Of a stretch of 26,822 nt of DNA, positions 8,190-15,756 are shown in pieces. Made by a program: the position numbers and the translations under genes. The stretch comes from Sphingopyxis sp. (lineage in GTDB: Bacteria; Pseudomonadota; Alphaproteobacteria; Sphingomonadales; Sphingomonadaceae): the NCBI GenBank assembly GCA_013911715.1, contig JACEST010000007.1, positions 1 to 26,822 of the forward strand. Reading direction: 5' to 3'. The notes beneath the pieces are model-generated. The model saw only the letters and a program-made list of their open reading frames with translations, had not been told where the DNA came from and ran no database searches. How positions within the stretch are numbered: the stretch's first letter is position 1; every line of letters starts with the position of its first letter.

Positions 8190-9197
8190 TCACTCCGCCG
8201 CCGCCATCGCCTTGCACGCGCGCAGCGGCTCCTCCGCCGCCATCGGCACCAACCCCAGCTTCGCCAGCATCGCCGCGTCCTTGTCGTCGCCCGCATTGGC
8301 GGCGGTGAGCAGTTTGTCGCCGGTAAAGATGCTGTTAGCGCCTGCCATGAAGCACAAAGCTTGTGTCGCCTCGGACATGCTCTCCCGCCCCGCGCTCAAT
8401 CGCACCATGCTCATCGGCATGGTAATGCGCGCGACCGCAATGGTGCGCACGAATTCGATATCGTCGATCTTCGCCAGCGGCGTGTCTGCCAGCATGTCGC
8501 CCAGCACGGTGCCCTTCACCGGCACCAGCGCGTTGACCGGCACGCTTTCGGGATGCTGTGGCAGCGTCGCCAACGTGTGGATAAAGCCCACCCGGTCGGC
8601 GCGGGTTTCGCCCATGCCGACTATGCCACCGCTGCACACATTGATGCCAGCGCGGCGGACCTCGGCCAGCGTATCGAGCCGGTCGCCCATCGTCCGCGTG
8701 GTGATGATGTCGTTATAGCGCTCGGGCGAGGTGTCGATATTGTGGTTGTAGTAATCGAGCCCTGCCTCAGCCAGCATATCGGCCTGCCCCGGCGTCAGCA
8801 TGCCCAGCGTCATGCAGCTTTCCATGCCCATCGCGCGCACGCCCTTCACAATCTCGACAATCGCGGGCATGTCGCGGTCCTTGGGGTTGCGCCACGCCGC
8901 GCCCATGCAGAAACGCTGCGAGCCGCTGTCCTTCGCGCGCGCCGCCGATTGCAGCACTTCGCGCACGTCCATCAGCTTGGTCGCGGCGACGCCACTGTCG
9001 GCCTTCACCGACTGGCTGCAATAGCCGCAGTCCTCGGGGCAGCCGCCGGTCTTGATGCTGAGCAACGTGCACAGCTGAATCTGCCCCACGGCATGATGCG
9101 CGCGGTGGACGGTGGCGGCCTGATAGACCAGTTCGTCAAACGGCAAGTCGAACAGTGCGGCGATTTCTTCGCGGGTCCAGTCGGTTCTTACAATCAC
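8190..9197 (-). CDS. bioB: Biotin synthase (radical SAM)
   Basis: Inserts sulfur into dethiobiotin, the last step of biotin synthesis. The radical-SAM cluster motif is GGCPEDCGYCSQS (Cys53, Cys57, Cys60). The second-cluster ligands are also in place: Cys97 (RFCMGAAWR), Cys128 (ESCMTLG), Cys188 (INVCSGG) and the arginine of VRLSAGRE (~266). At 335 aa the length is normal. The start is GTG at 9197, overlapping the mutase stop as GTGA, which places bioB in the propionyl-CoA operon. The logic is plain: PccA is a biotin enzyme. No other bio genes are in the window. Confidence 0.96.
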   Translation of the reverse strand: MIVRTDWTREEIAALFDLPFDELVYQAATVHRAHHAVGQIQLCTLLSIKTGGCPEDCGYCSQSVKADSGVAATKLMDVREVLQSAARAKDSGSQRFCMGAAWRNPKDRDMPAIVEIVKGVRAMGMESCMTLGMLTPGQADMLAEAGLDYYNHNIDTSPERYNDIITTRTMGDRLDTLAEVRRAGINVCSGGIVGMGETRADRVGFIHTLATLPQHPESVPVNALVPVKGTVLGDMLADTPLAKIDDIEFVRTIAVARITMPMSMVRLSAGRESMSEATQALCFMAGANSIFTGDKLLTAANAGDDKDAAMLAKLGLVPMAAEEPLRACKAMAAAE

Positions 9198-11404
9198 GCA
9201 TTCTCTCCAACCGGCGGCATATTATGCCCCAATAGCCGCAGCACATCGGCGGCGCATTCGACGACATTGCTGCCGGGACCGTAAATGCCCTGCACCCCGG
9301 CGTCGCGCAGATAATCATAATCCTGCGGCGGTATCACGCCCCCGGCAATCACTTTGATGTCGCCGCGCCCGGCATCGCGCAGGCCCTTGATCAGTTCGGG
9401 GATCAGCGTTTTGTGGCCCGCCGCGAGGCTCGATGCGCCGACGACATCGGCGCTGCTTTCGAGCGCCAACACAACAGTTTCCTCGGGCGTCTGGAACAAG
9501 GGCCCGCTGACCACATCAAAGCCCATGTCGCCAAAGGCCGACGCGATCACATTGGCACCGCGATCATGGCCGTCCTGTCCCATTTTGGCGACGAGCAGCT
9601 TGGGTTTGCGTCCCAGTCGACGCTCGACCGCCGCAACGCCGTCGATCACCCGCGCCCAACGCGCGTCAAATTCATGCGCGCTGCCATAAATGCCCTGCAC
9701 CGGCGTTGGCGTAGTGCCATATCGCCCAAAGGCGGCCTCCATCGCGTCGGAGATTTCGCCGAGGGTGGCGCGCGCGCGGGCGGCATCGATGGCGAGGGCC
9801 AAGAGATTGTGCTTTGGGGACAGTCCCCGTTCGGGGACAGTCCCCGGATCGGCGCTAGTTTGGGGACTGTCCCCGAACGGGGACTGTCCCGCTGCACGCG
9901 CTCCGTCCGTTAACGCGGCCAAAGCCGCCCGACACGCCGCTTCGTCACGCTTGGCACGCATCTTCTTCAGCCGCGCTATCTGCCCTTCGCGGACGATATG
10001 GTTGTCAACCTCCAGCGTATCGAGCTGGTCTTCGGTCCCCAGCCGATACTTGTTCACCCCTACGATCACATCTTCGCCCTTGTCCACGCGCGCCTGACGT
10101 GCGGCGGCAGCCTCCTCAATCATCGCCTTGGGCTTGCCGGTCGCAACATAGGCGGTCATGCCGCCCGCCGCGTCGACTTCCTCGATAATTTTCCACGCAT
10201 CATCGACGAGCATCTGCGTCAGTGCCTCGACATAATAGCTGCCGCCCAGCGGATCGACGACGCGGGTAATGCCCGTTTCTTCAGCCAGCACAATTTGCGT
10301 GTTGCGCGCAATGCGCGCGCTGAAATCGGTTGGGAGCGCAATAGCTTCATCAAGCGCATTGGTGTGCAGCGATTGCGTACCACCCAGCGTCGCCGCCATC
10401 GCTTCGACCGTGGTGCGGATGACATTGTTGTACGGGTCCTGTTCTTGCAGGCTGACCCCCGACGTCTGGCAATGGGTGCGCAGCATTTTCGAGCGTTCGT
10501 CCTTCGCGCCCAGTCCGTCCATCACGCGCCACCACAAAGTCCGCGCGGCGCGCAGTTTTGCGACTTCCATGAAGAAGTTCATCCCGATGCCGAAAAAGAA
10601 GCTCAGCCGCCCGGCGAAGGCATCGATATCCAGCCCTGTGGCCATCGCGCGCTGAGCATATTCCTTGCCGTCGGCGATGGTGAAGGCGAGTTCCTGCACC
10701 GCCGTCGCCCCGGCTTCGTGCATATGATAGCCGCTGATCGAAATGCTGTTGAATTTCGGCATGTTGGCGCTGGTATAGGCGATGATGTCCGACACAATCC
10801 GCATCGAAGGTTCGGGTGGATAGATGTAAGTGTTGCGGACCATGAATTCTTTGAGGATGTCGTTCTGGATGGTGCCGTCGAGCTGGGCTTGGGTCACGCC
10901 CTGCTCTTCGCCCGCGACGATGAAGAAGGCGAGGATGGGGATGACGGCGCCGTTCATCGTCATCGAAACCGACATCTGGTCGAGCGGGATGCCGTCGAAC
11001 AGGATTTTCATATCCTCGACGCTGTCGATGGCGACGCCCGCCTTGCCGACATCGCCAACGACGCGGGGGTGGTCGCTGTCATAACCGCGATGCGTGGCGA
11101 GATCGAAGGCGACGCTCAGCCCCTTTTGCCCAGCGGCAAGGTTGCGGCGATAGAAGGCATTCGATTCTTCGGCGGTGGAGAAGCCGGCATATTGGCGGAT
11201 CGTCCAGGGGCGACCCGCATACATCGACGCGCGCACGCCGCGCGTGAACGGCGCGAAGCCGGGCAGGCCGGGGTCGCCCGCATCCGCCGCCGTGTAGAGC
11301 GGCTTGATGGCGAAGCCTTCTGGTGTGTGCCAGGTCAGATCATTGCCCTTCACCTCTTTGGCGGCGGCGGTTTGCCAGTCGGCGATGGTTGGTTTGTCGG
11401 TCAA
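9194..11404 (-). CDS. scpA: Methylmalonyl-CoA mutase, adenosylcobalamin-dependent, single-chain
   Basis: Isomerises (R)-methylmalonyl-CoA to succinyl-CoA. The 736-aa chain combines the catalytic TIM barrel (RPWTIRQYAGFSTAEESN; GYHMHEAGATAVQEL; VDPLGGSYYVEALT) with a C-terminal B12-binding domain. That domain has the base-off motif GQDGHDRG (cobalt ligand His ~613), GASSLAAGH and AGGVIPPQDY. The start is set to TTG at 11404 because AAGGAG sits seven bases upstream; no in-frame ATG exists near the conserved start, and frame further up to 11680 runs through a repeat. Residues about 505-530 are an in-frame palindromic repeat inserted in the linker between the catalytic and B12 domains, just before HNLLALAIDAARARAT. 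It sits between mce and bioB. A MeaB-type chaperone gene is not in the window. Confidence 0.95.
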   Translation of the reverse strand: MTDKPTIADWQTAAAKEVKGNDLTWHTPEGFAIKPLYTAADAGDPGLPGFAPFTRGVRASMYAGRPWTIRQYAGFSTAEESNAFYRRNLAAGQKGLSVAFDLATHRGYDSDHPRVVGDVGKAGVAIDSVEDMKILFDGIPLDQMSVSMTMNGAVIPILAFFIVAGEEQGVTQAQLDGTIQNDILKEFMVRNTYIYPPEPSMRIVSDIIAYTSANMPKFNSISISGYHMHEAGATAVQELAFTIADGKEYAQRAMATGLDIDAFAGRLSFFFGIGMNFFMEVAKLRAARTLWWRVMDGLGAKDERSKMLRTHCQTSGVSLQEQDPYNNVIRTTVEAMAATLGGTQSLHTNALDEAIALPTDFSARIARNTQIVLAEETGITRVVDPLGGSYYVEALTQMLVDDAWKIIEEVDAAGGMTAYVATGKPKAMIEEAAAARQARVDKGEDVIVGVNKYRLGTEDQLDTLEVDNHIVREGQIARLKKMRAKRDEAACRAALAALTDGARAAGQSPFGDSPQTSADPGTVPERGLSPKHNLLALAIDAARARATLGEISDAMEAAFGRYGTTPTPVQGIYGSAHEFDARWARVIDGVAAVERRLGRKPKLLVAKMGQDGHDRGANVIASAFGDMGFDVVSGPLFQTPEETVVLALESSADVVGASSLAAGHKTLIPELIKGLRDAGRGDIKVIAGGVIPPQDYDYLRDAGVQGIYGPGSNVVECAADVLRLLGHNMPPVGENA
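9816..9890. repeat. In-frame palindromic element inside the mutase gene (four GGGGACWGTCCCC units)
   Basis: Four palindromes lie at 9816-9828 and 9833-9845 (centre A) and at 9862-9874 and 9879-9890 (centre T, the last lacking one C). The two halves are perfect inverted copies over 29 nt around a 16-nt loop. The element is stop-free in the mutase frame and encodes a Gly/Ser/Pro stretch with GQSPFGDSP and GTVPERGLSP. It is the same family as 6036-6107 in pccA but with the A- and T-centred units in the opposite order. Confidence 0.95.
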
Positions 11405-11417
11405 TTCACTGCTCCTT
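11404..11417 (-). promoter_or_regulatory. Ribosome binding site fixing a TTG start for the mutase
   Basis: On the minus strand AAGGAG (11412-11417) precedes TTG (11402-11404) by 7 nt, leading directly into LTDKPTIADWQ. This is one of the cleanest Shine-Dalgarno matches in the window and decides the start. Confidence 0.75.
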
Positions 11418-11430
11418 ACCAACAAACCCC

Positions 11431-11535
11431 GCCTGTGCTGAGCTTGTCGAAGCACCGTCCTTTTTCTTGGCAGTGCACTAAGTGAAGGACAGCCCTTCGA
11501 CAATCCCGGATCAAGTCCGGGACAGGGCGGGCGGG
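11431..11535. repeat. Chimeric intergenic repeat between mce and the mutase gene
   Basis: It begins with CTGAGCTTGTCGAAG (11438-11452), the same arm as at 4938. The returning arm CCCTTCGACAA breaks off and continues into another palindrome, TCCCGGATCAAGTCCGGGA (11504-11522), which recurs near 21504-21523. The 137-nt gap thus holds a fusion of two repeat families and no gene. Confidence 0.75.
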
Positions 11536-11541
11536 GAAGGA

Positions 11542-11982
11542 TTAGTGCGAAGCGCGCGGCGCCTCCATAATCTCCGTCAGCACGCCTTGCATATCGCGTG
11601 GGTGAACAAAGAAGATCAGCGTCCCATGCGCCCCGATGCGCGGTTCGCCCAGCACGCGCTTCCCCTGCCCCTCGAACCATGCTTTGGCGGCGTGGATGTC
11701 GGGCACCTCGTAACAGACATGATGCTGTCCGCCAGCGGGGTTTTTGGCGAGGAACGCCGCGATGCTGGCATTGCCGGGCAGCGGTTCGATCAGCTCAATC
11801 TGCGTGCCGTCCATAGCGCCATCAGCGCCGGGCGTATCGACAAAACACACCTTCACCCCCTGTTCGGGCAGGTCGAACGGCTCATGGATCTTCGTCGCGC
11901 CCATGACGTCGCGATAGAATATGATGGAGTCTGCGATGGATGGCGTGGCGATACCGATATGGTTGAGGCGGCCGAGTTTCAT
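11542..11982 (-). CDS. mce: Methylmalonyl-CoA epimerase
   Basis: Interconverts the (S) product of propionyl-CoA carboxylase and the (R) substrate of the mutase. The 146-aa vicinal-oxygen-chelate protein has two beta-alpha-beta-beta-beta units. Metal ligands line up with the known family pattern: His8 (LNHIGIA), Gln61 (GTQIELIEP), His87 (GGQHHVCYEV) and Glu137 (VLTEIME). Its ATG overlaps the upstream coiled-coil gene as ATGA (11979-11982). The first 35 nt of the gene are repeated with four differences at 12657-12691, where they follow the 65-aa gene behind pccB, so mce appears to have been moved 709 bp downstream by an insertion. Confidence 0.95.
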   Translation of the reverse strand: MKLGRLNHIGIATPSIADSIIFYRDVMGATKIHEPFDLPEQGVKVCFVDTPGADGAMDGTQIELIEPLPGNASIAAFLAKNPAGGQHHVCYEVPDIHAAKAWFEGQGKRVLGEPRIGAHGTLIFFVHPRDMQGVLTEIMEAPRASH

Positions 11983-12194
11983 TGGCCTTCGATCCTTGGC
12001 TGACCACCCACGCGGCCGGACATTTCGATCATCGTTTCGATGCGAAGCACACGTTTATCAATCGAATGGACTTTTTCAGTGAGACTGCGGAGATCGTCGG
12101 CCGAGCGCGCCATGTCGGATCGAAGGCCATCGATGCGCTCTTCCATCATCATAACGTTTTTTAACGCAGCAAACGCGTCACCCATCGCACTCAT
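11979..12194 (-). CDS. Small coiled-coil protein, partner of the RHH gene
   Basis: A 71-aa protein with no known family that I can name. From about residue 15 on it is almost entirely a predicted amphipathic helix (MMMEERIDGLRSDMARSADD, then LRSLTEKVHSIDKRVLRIET), with hydrophobic residues at heptad spacing; no signal peptide or catalytic motif. It is joined at both ends by 4-nt ATGA overlaps, to the RHH gene upstream and to mce downstream, so it must be translated with both. The upstream partner ends in a coiled coil too, so a complex between the two is plausible (inference). It is small and non-enzymatic-looking, so calling it a toxin is not justified. Confidence 0.7.
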   Translation of the reverse strand: MSAMGDAFAALKNVMMMEERIDGLRSDMARSADDLRSLTEKVHSIDKRVLRIETMIEMSGRVGGQPRIEGQ

Positions 12195-12484
12195 TGTCTT
12201 GCCCCCATTTCGCGAAGCATCCGATCAACTTCTGCATGCGTCTCGCGCATTTTACGGCTCATTTCATCGAGCGCAGCCTCCATTTTCGGAATTGCCTTGT
12301 TCACTTCCACGACCAAAGCCGCCAGTTCGGCCTCCTCTTCCTGCGGATCACGGGGTTGGGCGATATACTGCCGCGCCGCCTCGCGCAGGACATTGCCGAC
12401 GCTCTCGCCGCGCGATTTGGCAAAGGCTTCCAGCTGCGCCTTATGCTCGGCGCTGGTCAGATAGGTCACGCGTTCGGTTTGCAT
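12191..12484 (-). CDS. Ribbon-helix-helix DNA-binding protein with C-terminal coiled coil
   Basis: A 97-aa protein. Residues 1-43 fit the ribbon-helix-helix fold: a short strand (RVTYLTS), helix A (EHKAQLEAFAKSRG), a turn, then helix B (ESVGNVLREAARQYI). The rest (from about residue 48) is a long charged helix with heptads (EEEAELAALVVEVNKAI; ALDEMSRKMRETHAEVDRML). The ATG at 12484 has AAAGGAG eight bases upstream. Directly before it lie two TTATAATG-like repeats, an obvious autoregulatory operator. It overlaps the coiled-coil gene by ATGA. CopG-type antitoxin, plasmid-copy regulator or local repressor are all possible; no toxin of known family is adjacent. It forms a two-gene cassette that separates mce from pccB. 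Confidence 0.8.
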   Translation of the reverse strand: MQTERVTYLTSAEHKAQLEAFAKSRGESVGNVLREAARQYIAQPRDPQEEEAELAALVVEVNKAIPKMEAALDEMSRKMRETHAEVDRMLREMGARQ

Positions 12485-12491
12485 GGCTGCG

Positions 12492-12522
12492 GACTCCTTT
12501 GCATTATAAGGTCATTATAATG
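12492..12522 (-). promoter_or_regulatory. Promoter/operator and ribosome site of the RHH/coiled-coil cassette
   Basis: On the minus strand the order is CATTATAATG (12513-12522, a perfect 10-nt palindrome containing TATAAT), GAC, CTTATAATG (12502-12510), then AAAGGAG (12493-12499) eight bases before the RHH ATG. Two near-identical TTATAATG sites 11 nt apart fit binding by two RHH dimers on adjacent helical turns, overlapping the -10 box. The AT-rich block stands out in a GC-rich region. Confidence 0.6.
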
Positions 12523-12548
12523 TTTGGCGCAGCTGCTGCAACCCCTAT

Positions 12549-12634
12549 CGTCATTCCCGCGAAGGCGGGAATCCATCACCTGCCGTCCAAATTTCACCCG
12601 CAGGTGATGGACCCCCGCCTTTGCGGGGGTGACG
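12549..12634. repeat. Inverted repeat of the CGTCATTCCCGCGAAGGCGGG type
   Basis: 34-nt arms (12549-12582 and 12601-12634) match at 29 positions. The mismatches are compensatory within each arm's own hairpin: ATTCCCGC pairs with GCGGGAAT on the left, ACCCCCGC with GCGGGGGT on the right. Each arm therefore keeps a small stem as well as pairing with the other arm. It lies directly between the mce ghost and the RHH promoter. Confidence 0.85.
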
Positions 12635-12650
12635 AAGGAATGAGGGTTGG

Positions 12651-12691
12651 GGCATCGCGACGCCGATATGGTTGCGGCGGCCAAGTTTCAT
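12651..12691 (-). pseudogene. Ghost of the mce start (about 14 codons)
   Basis: On the minus strand from the ATG at 12691 the frame reads MKLGRRNHIGVAMP, against MKLGRLNHIGIATP in intact mce. Over 35 nt (12657-12691 versus 11948-11982) 31 positions agree, and similarity fades beyond about 12651, after which the palindromic repeat takes over. The ATG still overlaps the stop of the 65-aa gene as ATGA (12688-12691). I read this as the original mce start, left behind when a segment carrying the RHH cassette arrived. Confidence 0.8.
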
Positions 12692-12881
12692 AGCTTTTCC
12701 AAGTTATCATCACCTGTAATTGAAAGCTCTACATCGGCGGAGGAATCGACAAATAGGCGAGTTCCGTCAGCGAATTCTACCAATATCTCCTTTGAGCTAA
12801 AGCGCCGGACATGAGACACTATTCGCCCCGCCAACATTTTGGTCGCGCGAAGTGCTTCTTCATCAAGAGCCATTTTTTTGC

Positions 12882-12885
<4 letters not shown>
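12688..12885 (-). CDS. Small hypothetical protein, 65 aa, coupled to pccB
   Basis: Not recognised. It starts at GTG 12885, whose GTGA overlaps the pccB stop, and ends in an ATGA overlap with the mce ghost; that double coupling is the main reason to call it real. The protein has a charged N-terminal helix (MSKKMALDEEALRATKMLAG) followed by an alternating, beta-like part (IVSHVRRFSSKEILVEFADG, then TRLFVDSSADVELSITG). There is no signal peptide, membrane segment or cysteine. The ancestral order implied is pccB - this gene - mce, so a role connected with propionyl-CoA carboxylase is a fair guess but no more. Confidence 0.75.
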
Positions 12886-14408
<1,523 letters not shown>

Positions 14409-14475
14409 GCCCGCTCCCTTGGTTGTTTAGGCACAGGCGATGGCTGGAGTCGCAGCCTTTGGCAAGATGGGAAGC

Positions 14476-14553
14476 CGTCGCCCCTGCGCAGGCAGGGGTC
14501 TTTGGCAGCTTTGTGCAATGCTCCTAGCGGCCCCTGCCTGCGCAGGGGCGACG
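14476..14553. repeat. Perfect 23-nt inverted repeat in the pccB leader
   Basis: The arms at 14476-14498 and 14531-14553 are exact inverted copies, each containing CCCCTGCGCAGGCAGGGG, itself partly self-complementary. The repeat fills most of the 149-nt gap between the SDR gene stop and the pccB start. As RNA it would form a very stable stem without a T tract. I found no convincing promoter hexamers in the rest of the gap. Confidence 0.85.
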
Positions 14554-14557
14554 TGAG

Positions 14558-15574
14558 TCAAACCTTCACCACGCCCAGCCTGATCATGTCGCGCGCCGTA
14601 TCCAAGATGCTTTCACGCGGATCGCGGGTCTTCCAACCCAATTTGTCGAACGCATGCTGCGCCGAGGCATCGCGCACATTGCCAAGCTCGCCCACCACCT
14701 GACGGATGACCGGATCGAACAGCGCCGACAATTTGACCAGGAAATCGGGCAGCCGGCGGGTGGGCACTTTGCGGCCATCGGCCCCCAGCCCCGATTTCAA
14801 TATGGCGGCGACATCGGTCATCATCAGGAACGGGCCGGCGGCGATGAACCGCTCATCGGCCATGCCAGCTGCGGTCAGGCATTTGACGTGCAGGTCGGCG
14901 ACGTCGCGCACGTCCACCACAGAAAACCCCAGATTGGGAATGCCCGGCATGGATCCTTCGAGCAATTTCTTGACAGCCTCGAGCGACGTCGAAAAATCGC
15001 CGGTCAGCAACGGCCCCAGCACCAGCGAAGGATTGACCGTCACAAATTCCATGCCCGCGCCATTTGCCGCCATCCAGTCGCGCGCGGCGCGTTCGGCGAT
15101 GGTTTTGGATTTGACATAGGCATAGGCATCGGGGCTGTCGACATTGGTCCAGTCGGCCTCGGTAAAATGCTGTTTTGCGCGGCCATTGCCATAGGCAATC
15201 GCAGCGACCGAGCTGGTCATCACGAGCCGCTTGACCCCCGCCGCATGGGCGAAACGCAGCGCACGCAGCGCACCTTCACGCGCAGGGACAATCAGCTCAT
15301 CATCACTTTTCGGCGCGTTCGGCGGCAGCGGCGATGCAACATGCTCGACATGGCTGCACCCGGCGACGGCTTCGGCCCAGCCAGCGTCGGACATCAGGTC
15401 GGCTGCGAAGAATTTGAGCTTGCTGTTGTCGACGGCGAGCCAGCCGCGCACTTCGTCTTCGCGTTTCAGGTTGCGGATGGTGGTGTGAACGTTCCACCCC
15501 TCGGCAATCAGCTGGCGGATGATGAAACCCGCGATATAGCCCGACCCGCCGGTGACCAAAACTGTGCCTGCCAT
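14558..15574 (-). CDS. Extended short-chain dehydrogenase/reductase, dihydroflavonol-4-reductase-like
   Basis: A 338-aa NAD(P)-dependent reductase. The nucleotide-binding loop is VTGGSGYIAGFI (GxxGxxG, residues 7-18). The catalytic set is Ser in VMTSSVAAIAYG (~122), Tyr151 and Lys155 in YAYVK. The stretch TVNPSLVLGPLL and the overall length match the DFR / cinnamoyl-CoA reductase branch of extended SDRs, which reduce ketones, aldehydes or acyl-CoA esters. The start is taken at ATG 15574 (MAGTVLVTGG) behind GGGGGAT; upstream frame to 15637 is within a repeat. The substrate is unknown. It lies in the same direction as pccB but is separated by a strong inverted repeat, so joint transcription is uncertain. 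Confidence 0.88.
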   Translation of the reverse strand: MAGTVLVTGGSGYIAGFIIRQLIAEGWNVHTTIRNLKREDEVRGWLAVDNSKLKFFAADLMSDAGWAEAVAGCSHVEHVASPLPPNAPKSDDELIVPAREGALRALRFAHAAGVKRLVMTSSVAAIAYGNGRAKQHFTEADWTNVDSPDAYAYVKSKTIAERAARDWMAANGAGMEFVTVNPSLVLGPLLTGDFSTSLEAVKKLLEGSMPGIPNLGFSVVDVRDVADLHVKCLTAAGMADERFIAAGPFLMMTDVAAILKSGLGADGRKVPTRRLPDFLVKLSALFDPVIRQVVGELGNVRDASAQHAFDKLGWKTRDPRESILDTARDMIRLGVVKV

Positions 15575-15586
15575 GATATTAATCCC

Positions 15587-15700
15587 CCGTTCGTGGTGAG
15601 GAGGGACTGAGCCTGTCGAAGCCCTGTCTCGAACCACATCAGCGCCAAGTCCTTCGAGACGCCGTTTCGACTACGCTCAACGGCTCCTCATGACGAACGG
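15587..15700. repeat. Intergenic inverted repeat with CCGTTCGTNNTGAGGAG ends
   Basis: Outer arms at 15587-15603 and 15684-15700 match at 15 of 17 positions. Inside is CTGAGCCTGTCGAAG (15607-15621), a variant of the arm at 4938, and a returning TCCTTCGAGACGCCGTTTCG stretch that pairs only partly. It lies between gor and the SDR gene. Confidence 0.8.
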
Positions 15701-15723
15701 AGGCGTGATATGCGCAATTGAAG

Positions 15724-15754
15724 GAAACAACAAGATTCGTTGCAAAGCGCAACG
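15724..15754 (-). terminator. Weak terminator candidate after gor
   Basis: Three bases past the gor stop, on the minus strand, CGTTGC and GCAACG (15738-15754) form a 6-bp stem with a 5-nt loop. A T-rich but interrupted tail (AATCTTGTTGTTT) follows. The stem is short, so the call is tentative. Confidence 0.35.
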
Positions 15755-15756
15755 GG

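Noticed and set aside
6036..9890. CRISPR-like array from the repeated GGGACWGTCCC units
   Set aside because: There are only four units per site, with 4-nt and one 16-20 nt spacer in mirror symmetry, inside coding frames and with no cas genes. They are palindromic elements, not CRISPR.
11405..11680. Upstream extension of the mutase frame
   Set aside because: It runs through the chimeric repeat and the end of mce in another frame; the TTG with a strong ribosome site explains the start.
14409..14557. Binding site for a propionate regulator or a cobalamin/biotin riboswitch ahead of pccB
   Set aside because: I looked for a TTTGCAAA-like motif and for a B12-box-like element; only TTGCACAAAG was found and no riboswitch core, which is not enough.
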